Part shown: positions 1-6,550 of the stretch, in pieces
How positions within the stretch are numbered: the first letter of the stretch is position 1
Layout of the letters: the number at the start of each line of letters is the position of its first letter
NCBI GenBank assembly: GCA_900554325.1
Contig: USHA01000085.1
Location: 1 to 8,399 of the forward strand
DNA length: 8,399 bases
From: an uncultured Collinsella sp.
GTDB lineage: Bacteria; Actinomycetota; Coriobacteriia; Coriobacteriales; Coriobacteriaceae
Direction: 5' to 3'
Program-made: the position numbers and the translations under genes
Notes under the pieces: model-generated
Database searches by the model: none
What the model was told of the DNA's origin: nothing
Seen by the model: only the letters and a program-made list of their open reading frames with translations

Positions 1-716
<716 letters not shown>

Positions 717-718
717 AG

Positions 719-787
719 TTACTTCCCTTCCTTGGGTTGCGTGGCGCGCGTTCGCGGATGCTCACGGCGCTTCTGCGTTTTGCTCAT
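719..787 (-). CDS. Possible 22-codon basic leader ORF in front of dnaK
   Basis: An ATG at 787-785 opens a frame of 22 codons that ends in TAA at 721-719, two bases before the dnaK start codon. The peptide begins MSKTQKRREH and is very rich in Arg and Lys. A second ATG five bases earlier (792-790) gives only Met-Pro-stop, and its TGA overlaps the longer frame's ATG. An AAGGGG sequence at about 806-801 sits 8 bases before that first ATG. The dnaK Shine-Dalgarno lies inside the end of this frame, so translation could be coupled. There is no homology that I recognise, and the frame could be open by chance. Confidence 0.22.
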   Translation of the reverse strand: MSKTQKRREHPRTRATQPKEGK

Positions 788-812
788 GGCATAGTGTATC
801 CCCTTATGCGGC

Positions 813-833
813 GACTTATACAAAATCTAAGTC
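813..833. promoter_or_regulatory. Inverted repeat and candidate promoter of dnaK
   Basis: GACTTA-N9-TAAGTC is a perfect 6-base inverted repeat in the AT-rich region upstream of dnaK. Read on the minus strand it contains TATAAG (820-815), a possible -10 element, so a bound protein would block RNA polymerase. No good -35 lies 17 bases upstream; the hexamer there is TATATG. A TTGACT at 835-830 is not correctly spaced to any -10. The overall geometry (21 bases, 9-base spacer) recalls heat-shock operators, but the arms match neither CIRCE (TTAGCACTC-N9-GAGTGCTAA) nor the HspR HAIR site (CTTGAGT-N7-ACTCAAG). A role as a heat-shock operator is inference. Confidence 0.4.
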
Positions 834-880
834 AATTCATATAAGATTTCTTATTTTCTTAAACTTAAGTCTTCTCTGCA

Positions 881-906
881 GCCTGCTAACAGATGTTTTA
901 GCGGGC
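881..906. other. 9-base-pair hairpin upstream of dnaK
   Basis: GCCTGCTAA (881-889) pairs with TTAGCGGGC (898-906) across an 8-base loop. All nine positions pair, one of them as a G-U wobble when read as plus-strand RNA. Neither strand has a U-tract after it, so it is not a standard intrinsic terminator. It sits at the border between the AT-rich dnaK promoter region and the C-rich stretch. It could be a protein-binding palindrome or the worn end of an element; its role is unknown. Confidence 0.4.
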
Positions 907-990
907 CCCATAGGCTCAATGCCCCACCCACGGCACACCCGCCGCACCCCACTACGCACCCGAGGTGGTCCCAGTGTTCGCTTGGCGCGC

Positions 991-1075
991 GCCCACACGC
1001 CCGCGGCACGCTCACACATGCTCCACACACCCAATGCAAGCTCCGGATGGTTTCCACACGCCCAAACCGCATGCA
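991..1075. repeat. Degenerate tandem repeats of about 30 bases
   Basis: CCACACGCCC occurs at 993-1002 and again at 1054-1063, with CCACACACCC at 1023-1032. The steps are 30 and 31 bases, close to three helical turns. The first two units also share CA(C/A)GCTC four bases after the core. A weaker relative, GCACACCC, lies at 933-940, in register two units earlier. The surrounding 907-1070 stretch is strongly C-rich and G-poor on the plus strand. The last unit runs up to the first copy of the bipartite repeat at 1073. Iteron-like spacing suggests a DNA-binding protein array, but low-complexity sequence is an alternative. Confidence 0.4.
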
Positions 1076-1117
1076 AATACGCAAATGTTGCCTCTTTTTC
1101 GTCAAACCCAAGTAGAC
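1073..1117 (+). repeat. Bipartite repeat, copy 1 (direct)
   Basis: GCAAATACGCAAATGTTG (1073-1090) is followed, after exactly 20 unrelated bases, by AGTAGAC (1111-1117). The same layout occurs at 1876-1920 and, inverted, at 1971-2015. This copy lies just upstream of the nuclease-like gene. Its TTG (1088) and AGTAGA are also spaced like -35 and -10 hexamers (17-base spacer), though AGTAGA is a poor -10. Confidence 0.8.
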
Positions 1118-1133
1118 GCCCGAAACGCACGGT

Positions 1134-1928
1134 TTGGGGACGTGCAGTGACGGATGGACTTGCGTGAGAGACCAAAATGGAAGTCCAACAAGCCTTTGGA
1201 CCCGACCGCCCCTCATTACGACGAGCGACCTTGAACAGTTCGCCGCGGGCCTTCGAGGCATCAGAGGGTCAAAGATGTTTGAACAGGCCGTTAACTGCGT
1301 GAGCGGCGTCACTGCCTCGCCTCTAGAAGCTCAGCTGTCGATGTTGCTATGGATGAGCTGCGACCTCGGTGGATGGGGTTATCGAAACTTCGAAAACAAC
1401 TACCGCATTGTCTTGTCGAACAATGCAAAGACTCTCATCGATACTGACCATGCCGAAGTTGACATGCGCGTGCTTTCACCCGACGGGACTAAAGAATGGA
1501 TGGTCGAGTGCCAAGGCAAGGTCATCCACGATCGAGTTGGCGCAGGGACCAGAGACTCGCTGCGCGCCACCGCCCTCCAAACGATGGGGCACAGCGTAAC
1601 TATGGTCACCAGCGACCAACTTTCCGACTCTGACAAGTTCAACGCGCTTCTAGACTTGCTCTCTGCGCAGCTAAATATACACTGGCCCGAAAAGACCTCT
1701 AAGCAGGTTTTTGCAGAAGACAAACTGCGCTCTGAAATCTTTGACGACTGGATCAAGCTGGCAGATGAACCTTCTGCTACCGAACGGGCGCGGCGATACG
1801 CCGAAAACAAGGCAAGGCGCGCGCCGGGCCACTTTCTAAAGCGCAAAAAATGCCCCAACGGCATGGGAAAGAGAGGCAAATACACAAATGTTGAACGAAA
1901 ACCATCTGGACATAGTAGAGAGAACTGA
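1134..1928 (+). CDS. PD-(D/E)XK/DUF559-like (AbiEi/Vsr-type fold) protein, possibly truncated
   Basis: This 264-residue protein resembles a class of Coriobacterial hypothetical proteins carrying a Vsr/DUF559-like nuclease domain. The pattern seen is SPLEAQL (E65), then LGGWGYRN, then AEVDMRV (D110), then VECQGK (E125, Q127, K129), then an arginine-containing helix RDSLRATALQTMGHSVTMVT (140-159). That order fits the E, D, ExQ/K layout of PD-(D/E)XK folds. The C-terminal 60 residues are very basic. A stop at 1113-1115 limits the frame. The start could be TTG 1134, GTG 1164, or ATG 1275, which has the best Shine-Dalgarno (AGAGGG, 6-base spacing); however, residues 24-47 look like part of the conserved domain. 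Family members that I recall have about 100 more N-terminal residues, and none are encoded upstream, so the gene may be 5'-truncated. Its apparent GC is lower than that of its neighbours, suggesting transfer. The last codons lie inside repeat copy 2. A defence or toxin-antitoxin role is inference. Confidence 0.65.
   Translation: MGTCSDGWTCVRDQNGSPTSLWTRPPLITTSDLEQFAAGLRGIRGSKMFEQAVNCVSGVTASPLEAQLSMLLWMSCDLGGWGYRNFENNYRIVLSNNAKTLIDTDHAEVDMRVLSPDGTKEWMVECQGKVIHDRVGAGTRDSLRATALQTMGHSVTMVTSDQLSDSDKFNALLDLLSAQLNIHWPEKTSKQVFAEDKLRSEIFDDWIKLADEPSATERARRYAENKARRAPGHFLKRKKCPNGMGKRGKYTNVERKPSGHSREN
1876..1920 (+). repeat. Bipartite repeat, copy 2 (direct)
   Basis: GCAAATACACAAATGTTG (1876-1893) differs from copy 1 by one base and is followed 20 bases later by AGTAGAG (1914-1920). 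It overlaps the last codons of the nuclease-like gene, so it supplies the protein's C-terminal tail. Its first 16 bases after GC form a perfect 16-base inverted repeat with copy 3. Confidence 0.8.
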
Positions 1929-1970
1929 GACCAAGCGTTCTACCTGCAGTTTTTTCAACGGGATTTCTTT

Positions 1971-2015
1971 GTCTACTCCAAGGTCTTTCATTTTGGCCAA
2001 CATTTGTGTATTTAC
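1971..2015 (-). repeat. Bipartite repeat, copy 3 (inverted)
   Basis: On the minus strand GTAAATACACAAATGTTG (2015-1998) is followed after 20 bases by AGTAGAC (1977-1971). It faces copies 1 and 2. With copy 1 it bounds a 943-base segment holding the nuclease-like gene; with copy 2 it bounds a 140-base segment. No recombinase or transposase gene is present in the window. Confidence 0.8.
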
Positions 2016-2123
2016 AGGACGAGCGGATAACCCTGCTGCCGATTTGTAGAGACCGGCTCCATTCGCGTTGTTGGTCAACTTTGGCTTACTCGGCGAACGG
2101 TCGATATTGTCCGGTCCCAAGGC

Positions 2124-2151
2124 TTGCATTGAAGGAGCCGCGTGGTATCTT
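2124..2151 (+). promoter_or_regulatory. Candidate promoter of the ferredoxin gene
   Basis: TTGCAT (2124-2129) and TATCTT (2146-2151) are separated by 16 bases and could form -35 and -10 elements. Transcription would start near 2158, about 57 bases before the ferredoxin start. A small hairpin, TCTTTC with GAAAGA, lies at 2148-2165. The rest of 1929-2214 holds repeat copy 3 and no gene I can support. Confidence 0.3.
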
Positions 2152-2214
2152 TCTTTTGAGAAAGACCCGTTGCCTCTTCGCCTGTGGCACCGGGCGCAAC
2201 AGAGGAGGTTTATC

Positions 2215-2400
2215 ATGGCTCATCCGATTATTGATGCTGACGAGTGCATCGCCTGCGGCGTCTGCGTTGACGCTTGCCCTGCCGGCGTTCTCGAGCTGAA
2301 CGACGTCGCCACCGTCGCCGACGAGGATTCCTGCGTCGCCTGCGGCGCCTGCCAGGACGCCTGCCCCGCCGGTGCCATCACTGAGATCGCCGAAGACTAG
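2215..2400 (+). CDS. 2x[4Fe-4S] bacterial-type ferredoxin
   Basis: This 61-residue protein is a small, soluble electron carrier of the clostridial 2[4Fe-4S] type. It has two CxxCxxCxxxCP motifs: CIACGVCVDACP (C11, C14, C17, C21) and CVACGACQDACP (C40, C43, C46, C50). By family knowledge, the first three Cys of one motif and the last Cys of the other bind each cluster. The length is typical. The start is ATG 2215, set by a strong AGAGGAGG Shine-Dalgarno six bases before it; the frame is open upstream but without such a signal. It is probably a single-gene transcript, since a strong terminator follows 29 bases after the stop. Likely partners are anaerobic oxidoreductases such as pyruvate:ferredoxin oxidoreductase or hydrogenase, none of which lies in the window. 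Confidence 0.96.
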   Translation: MAHPIIDADECIACGVCVDACPAGVLELNDVATVADEDSCVACGACQDACPAGAITEIAED

Positions 2401-2429
2401 TACAGGCCTGTCATCATCGCCTCGCATGA

Positions 2430-2467
2430 CCAAGGCCCGACCCCGCAAGGGGTCGGGCCTTGGCTTT
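2430..2467 (+). terminator. Intrinsic terminator of the ferredoxin gene
   Basis: A perfect 15-base-pair stem (2430-2444 with 2449-2463) closes on a GCAA tetraloop of the stable GNRA type and is followed by CTTT. The U-tract is short, but the stem is very GC-rich. It lies 29 bases after the ferredoxin stop. It may also limit minus-strand transcription leaving the EamA gene that ends at 2537. Confidence 0.85.
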
Positions 2468-2536
2468 AACCGATCATCTCGCAGCTCAGAAGCGAAACCG
2501 ATCGCAACCGAACCCTTCCCTCGCACCTACGGCGCA

Positions 2537-3493
2537 CTACACGGAACGGACCCTTTCCAGAAGCTTTCTGCGCTGAGCCGCCACATCGATGCTCATTATA
2601 CCGATGGAAGCCAGGACCAAACAGACGCCGATCAGCTTTCCCATGCCAAACGGCTCTCTGAATATGGCAACGCCGAGTATCACGGCCGTCACCGTTTCGA
2701 ACGTGGCGATCACGGGGACCTTGGATGCCTCAAGCCCCTTTGAGAGCCCAGTCATATAAAAAAAGTACGCGAGGACCGTTGGGAACAAGCCGAAAGCGGC
2801 TGCGACCCAGTAGAACCCGGATGGCATGCCCCCAGCTATCTTCGCAAACGGGTTCGCGAAGGCGGACAAAAGGGCGCCACCGGCCACAAAGCCATAAAAT
2901 ACGACAGTGAGCGGCTGGGCGTAACGTGTTGCCGCCTTGCTGAACATTGTGAGCAGGCATCCCATCAAGCCAGAGCAAACGCCCGTTCCAACTCCAATTG
3001 GGGATATCGACTCGATCTCGAGCGCGCCGCCCGTGACGGCAAGTGTGCAACCCGCGACGTTGAAAACAAGTGAGACGATTTTTTGATTGGTTATCCCCTC
3101 GCCGTATAGTATGCGACCGAGCACGATGCCAAACATAGGAGACGTGCACATGAGCACCGAAGAGGTTGACATGCCAATATGCTCTATAGATATATAGTAG
3201 GTTGCGCTGGACAGGGCGAGGCCAAAAACACCAACAAGCGCGCTCCAAAACAGCCCTCGAGGTGAGATCAGGAAAAACCGGAGGAGCCCCCGTCTTCCTG
3301 CCTTCTCGAAATCCTTGCCCGCCCCCATCGCCAAGAGAATCGGGACGAGAAATATGCTGGCGACGAACATTCTGAGCGCCGCGACCTCCATCGCAGTCAA
3401 GCCCATTTGACCCAGCGCACGCGAAAAGACGCCTACACTCCCCCACAGCAGGGCGCCAAGCAGGACAAGAAAATATCCAAAACGAACTTGCAT
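2537..3493 (-). CDS. EamA-family (DMT superfamily) membrane transporter
   Basis: This 318-residue inner-membrane protein has about ten hydrophobic segments in two EamA repeats (roughly residues 6-150 and 167-300). The first repeat opens with the typical FLVLLGALLWGSVGVFSR. The second ends with AVILGVAIFREPFGMGKLIG, the usual signature near the last helices. EamA proteins export metabolites such as amino acids or nucleosides, but the substrate cannot be read from sequence. The start is ATG 3493-3491, because GGAGG lies six bases upstream and the first helix begins at once; an ATG 22 codons earlier falls in the preceding terminator hairpin and was rejected. The C-terminal tail is basic (RRKLLER). 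The gene follows the sugar operon on the same strand but is separated from it by a terminator, with only about 40 bases left for a promoter. It may depend on read-through. Confidence 0.9.
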   Translation of the reverse strand: MQVRFGYFLVLLGALLWGSVGVFSRALGQMGLTAMEVAALRMFVASIFLVPILLAMGAGKDFEKAGRRGLLRFFLISPRGLFWSALVGVFGLALSSATYYISIEHIGMSTSSVLMCTSPMFGIVLGRILYGEGITNQKIVSLVFNVAGCTLAVTGGALEIESISPIGVGTGVCSGLMGCLLTMFSKAATRYAQPLTVVFYGFVAGGALLSAFANPFAKIAGGMPSGFYWVAAAFGLFPTVLAYFFYMTGLSKGLEASKVPVIATFETVTAVILGVAIFREPFGMGKLIGVCLVLASIGIMSIDVAAQRRKLLERVRSV

Positions 3494-3533
3494 CCACAAC
3501 CTCCATGGTTCGCATGCAGAGGCTTCGCCATAT

Positions 3534-3571
3534 AAAAGCTCCGTCCTCGACGCACGCATCGAGGACGGAGC
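3534..3571 (-). terminator. Terminator of the bgl-PTS operon
   Basis: GCTCCGTCCTCGA pairs perfectly with TCGAGGACGGAGC (3538-3550 with 3559-3571), a 13-base-pair stem with an 8-base loop. On the minus strand it is followed by TTTTATA (3537-3531), so it acts in the direction of the PTS gene. It lies about 146 bases after the PTS stop; I see no gene in that gap (3572-3717). Confidence 0.85.
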
Positions 3572-3717
3572 ATATGCCCCGATCTTCAGCCGGCGAAGTG
3601 CAGGCAGAGCTCTCTCAAGCGGACCGCCATCAACAAAATCAAACGGTCACGCCACGTGAGCGGGCCGGCCGATCAACCAGCCAAACGGGAACCCAAGCGA
3701 ACTGTTCCTCAGGTAAG

Positions 3718-5106
3718 TTACTTCTCAAACTTGGCTATGATCACCCGCGTCGCGATGAAAGACACCGTGATGCTCACCGCGGCGACCACACAGGCGAGGA
3801 AGAAATTATCCATACCGCCGTCCGGGGCGATGAAGATCAACGCCGAGAGCAGACCGGGACAGGCGCCGGCAACGTACTCAACGAGCCCGAAAATGCCGGC
3901 GATGAGACCACCAGACAGGGCGCCGATAGCAGTGCCAAGAAGCAGACGGGGACGCTCGATGAGCGCGCCGTAGAATCCCGGCTCGGTAACGCCGCACAGC
4001 GCGGTGATGCCAAAGGTGGTCACCATGCCCTTACGAGCAGAATCTCCCTTGATGGTGCTCGCAAGCGCCAGGCAGGTAGCTCCGATGCACAGGTTCGAAA
4101 TGAAGCCGAAGATAATAGGCGCGTATCCAAGCTGGGCAAGGCTATTCACTTCGATTGCGATAAAGGCCTTATCGAGACCAAGCATGACGAGGTACGGGTT
4201 GATCGCGGCAAATATCGGAGTGGCGATCACCGCGACATGCCCCATAAGCCACGTAACGGCGTCGCTCAGCGCGTAACCCATCATGGAACCGACAGGACCG
4301 AGAGCCAGAAGCGTCACGGGGACAATGATGAACATGGTGAGCAGCGGCTTGACGAACAACTTCACAACATCGGGGATGACCTTCTGCAGCAAGCGGTCAA
4401 CCGCGAACATGAACACGACGCCGAGCACGATGGGCACGACAGTTCCACCGTAGCCGATCGCCGGAATAGGCATCCCGAGAAAATCGAGGCCCTCAACGCC
4501 GCTGATCGACGGGCTCACCATGATCGCGCCGAGAAGCGCGCCCATGATCGGCTGCATCTTGAGAATGGAGGCAAGCTGATAGCCAATCCAGACGGGTAGG
4601 AACGTGAAGGCCGCGTCGAAGATCGCCAGCAGCACCTGCGCCGTGCCGCTATCGGTGCTAAACCCGCAGTAATTGACCAGGAGGTTCTTAATGGCAAGGA
4701 TCAGACCGCCGACGATAAGCGCCGGGACGATGGGCATGAAGATCTGGGCGGTGATGTTGCCGAATTTCTCGACAATGCCGACCGCACCGTTGCTCTTCAC
4801 CGAGGCGGCCATGTCGGCGATCGTGCCCTCATCGTCTGCGACGACACCTGCACCGAAATCGATGCCCGCGACCTCGAGGAAATCGTTGTATGCCTCAGTC
4901 ACGTTCGGACCGATGATGACCTGCAGCTGGCCGCCGCTCACCACGGCTCCAAGCGCATATTCCGCCTTCTTGACCGCATCGAGGTCGATTGCATCGAGCT
5001 TCTTTACATCAATCCTCAAGCGGGTCGCGCAATGCGTGACGGACGAGATGTTCTCCACACCGCCAATCGCGGCAAGAATAGAGTGCGACATCTTCTCGTA
5101 TTTCAT
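3718..5106 (-). CDS. PTS permease EIIBC, Glc superfamily, beta-glucoside-like
   Basis: This 462-residue inner-membrane protein imports and phosphorylates a sugar, using phosphate passed from HPr and an EIIA. Residues 1-80 form the EIIB domain, with the phosphorylated cysteine C26 in THCATRLR. Residues about 105-462 form the EIIC channel, with many hydrophobic helices, the motif GVTEPGFYG (372-380) and ALIERPRLLLG (381-391). There is no C-terminal EIIA domain, unlike BglF, so EIIA must come from another gene. The start ATG 5106-5104 has AGGAGG six bases upstream. That Shine-Dalgarno overlaps the stop codon of the glycosidase gene, implying coupled translation in one operon. Position 312 is Asp in LGLDKAF, where many Glc-family EIIC proteins that I recall carry His (GLH). 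The substrate is probably a beta-glycoside, judged from the operon partner. Confidence 0.93.
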   Translation of the reverse strand: MKYEKMSHSILAAIGGVENISSVTHCATRLRIDVKKLDAIDLDAVKKAEYALGAVVSGGQLQVIIGPNVTEAYNDFLEVAGIDFGAGVVADDEGTIADMAASVKSNGAVGIVEKFGNITAQIFMPIVPALIVGGLILAIKNLLVNYCGFSTDSGTAQVLLAIFDAAFTFLPVWIGYQLASILKMQPIMGALLGAIMVSPSISGVEGLDFLGMPIPAIGYGGTVVPIVLGVVFMFAVDRLLQKVIPDVVKLFVKPLLTMFIIVPVTLLALGPVGSMMGYALSDAVTWLMGHVAVIATPIFAAINPYLVMLGLDKAFIAIEVNSLAQLGYAPIIFGFISNLCIGATCLALASTIKGDSARKGMVTTFGITALCGVTEPGFYGALIERPRLLLGTAIGALSGGLIAGIFGLVEYVAGACPGLLSALIFIAPDGGMDNFFLACVVAAVSITVSFIATRVIIAKFEK

Positions 5107-5116
5107 TTCACGCCTC

Positions 5117-6550
5117 CTATTCGCTTTGATTTAGATAGCCGTTGATCAGATCGCGATACCAATACCAGCTCTTTTTGGGAACACGCTTCAGATCATTGTC
5201 GAAATCGACTCGAACCAATCCGTAGCGCTTCTGGTAACCGTTGATCCAGCTGTACAAATCCATCGTTGACCATACGTAATACCCGTGGACGTTTGCACCC
5301 TCCGCGCGAGCGCGCATCATGTGCTCGATAAACTGATCCAGTACCTCGATGCGCTCGTCGTCGTGAACCATGCCCTCGGCGTCGGGATCCTCGTAGGCAC
5401 CGTGGCCGTTTTCCGTGATGAACATCAGCGGGTTGCCGTAGCGCTCCGCGATGTCCATGATCGTGCTGTACATGACACGCGGAAGAATCTCGCGTCCCCA
5501 CTTGTTGCGGGGAACATTCGGATCGCACGTGGTCTGATACAGCGGTGCGATCACCTTCCCCTCGAGCTTCTTGCTCGCTCCGCCCTTGTTGTTGGCGGAA
5601 ACCTGGGTCGCTCCACCGCGCCAGTCCGTTGCGTACTCGCGGCAATAGACGTTCAAGCCGATGTAGTCGCCAACGCCTTGGGCAAAGATCTCCTCGTCGC
5701 CCGGCACGCGATACAGCAAGACGTCGAGCTTTTGGAGCATCTCGTCCATTTCCTCGGGAAGCCTGCCCTGCAAACATGGAGCGAGAATCATGCGATTCGC
5801 CATGAAGTCGGCACCGCGGAACACCTCCTCGGGATGCTCCGCAGCCGGATCGACCTCGACCACACCGCCGTCGTGCACGACGCCGATGATGCCGTCGCCG
5901 CCCATCTCCCGATATGCGCGTACGGCCATGGAGCTGGCAAGCATCAGGTGGTACTGATACTGCATAAAGGACTGCATGTCGAGGGATCTGTTGGGCGGGT
6001 AGTTGCCCAGCATATTCGCGCAGTAGCTATAGAAATGGGGCTCATTGATGGTTGCCCACACCTTCACGCGGTCGCCAAAGCGCTCAAAGCAGATCTTGGC
6101 GTAGTCGCAAAACCACTTGGCGACATCCGCATTGAGCCAGCCGCCCTTGCAGGCCAGGGCATAGGGAAGGTCATAGTGGAACAGCGTGGCATTCGGGACG
6201 ACACCGTACTTGACGCAACAATCGATCACGCGATTGTAGAACGCGACGCCATCCTCGTTGACCTCACCGACCCCATCGGGCAAAATGCGGCTCCACGCGA
6301 TAGAGAATCGATAAGTGTTCTGGCCGCCCTCTGCCAACAGCCGAATATCCTCCTCGTAACGATGATAGAAATCGCACGAGACGTCGCCGTCGACGTTATT
6401 GATGTTCTTGGCGCTCGTGTGGTTGAAATAATCCCACTCGCCAAGCCCCTTGCCATCCTCGTCCCAAGCACCTTCGCACTGATATGCCGCCGTGGCAGAA
6501 CCCCACAAGAAGTCCGGTAACTGCAGATTCGCGTGTCCCTGAACATTCAT
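5117..6550 (-). CDS. GH1 6-phospho-beta-glycosidase (6-phospho-beta-glucosidase or -galactosidase)
   Basis: This 477-residue cytoplasmic enzyme hydrolyses the 6-phospho-beta-glycoside delivered by the PTS. The GH1 features are LPDFLWGSATAAYQCEGAW near the start, the acid/base glutamate E170 in TINEPH, and the nucleophile E380 in ITENGHG. The C-terminal loop YSWINGYQKRYG supplies S434, K441 and Y443, the Ser-Lys-Tyr set that binds the sugar phosphate; non-phospho GH1 enzymes have Glu in place of that Ser. W435 after the Ser resembles the SWSNGYEKRYG of lactococcal LacG, the 6-phospho-beta-galactosidase, rather than the SASTAEMSKRYG of BglA-type enzymes. Specificity is therefore open, and dual activity is possible. 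The start is ATG 6550-6548, with a GGAGGGGAGG stretch upstream; the open frame extends 21 codons further into the leader without support. It is the first gene of the operon and diverges from the RpiR gene. Confidence 0.95.
   Translation of the reverse strand: MNVQGHANLQLPDFLWGSATAAYQCEGAWDEDGKGLGEWDYFNHTSAKNINNVDGDVSCDFYHRYEEDIRLLAEGGQNTYRFSIAWSRILPDGVGEVNEDGVAFYNRVIDCCVKYGVVPNATLFHYDLPYALACKGGWLNADVAKWFCDYAKICFERFGDRVKVWATINEPHFYSYCANMLGNYPPNRSLDMQSFMQYQYHLMLASSMAVRAYREMGGDGIIGVVHDGGVVEVDPAAEHPEEVFRGADFMANRMILAPCLQGRLPEEMDEMLQKLDVLLYRVPGDEEIFAQGVGDYIGLNVYCREYATDWRGGATQVSANNKGGASKKLEGKVIAPLYQTTCDPNVPRNKWGREILPRVMYSTIMDIAERYGNPLMFITENGHGAYEDPDAEGMVHDDERIEVLDQFIEHMMRARAEGANVHGYYVWSTMDLYSWINGYQKRYGLVRVDFDNDLKRVPKKSWYWYRDLINGYLNQSE

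Noticed and set aside
1061..1138. 9-base inverted repeat CCCAAACCG / CGGTTTGGG around repeat copy 1
   Set aside because: It is perfect but has a 60-base loop and no extension; it may be chance, although it covers the TTG start candidate at 1134.
837..1175. 112-codon minus-strand frame in the C-rich intergenic stretch
   Set aside because: No recognisable domain or ribosome binding site; composition follows the skewed DNA.
1079..2012. Shared peptide NTQML in all three bipartite repeats, suggesting alternative protein ends as in a shufflon
   Set aside because: The same frame is open in each copy, but upstream sequences differ and no constant coding region precedes the repeats, so conservation looks like DNA rather than protein.
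1073..2015. CRISPR array
   Set aside because: Only three repeats, in mixed orientation and with unequal spacing; no cas genes.
1836..2216. 126-codon minus-strand frame through repeat copies 3 and 2
   Set aside because: The part around copy 3 reads plausibly, including a short IPLKKLQVERLVSVL stretch faintly like HsdS conserved regions. But there is no Shine-Dalgarno, it continues antisense into the nuclease-like gene, and the resemblance is too weak to call a gene.
3505..4599. 364-codon plus-strand frame across the PTS gene
   Set aside because: Its product is low-complexity Arg/His/Asp-rich and lies antisense to a clear EIIBC permease.
5285..6520. 411-codon plus-strand frame across the glycosidase gene
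   Set aside because: It is antisense to a clear GH1 enzyme, and no domain is recognisable.
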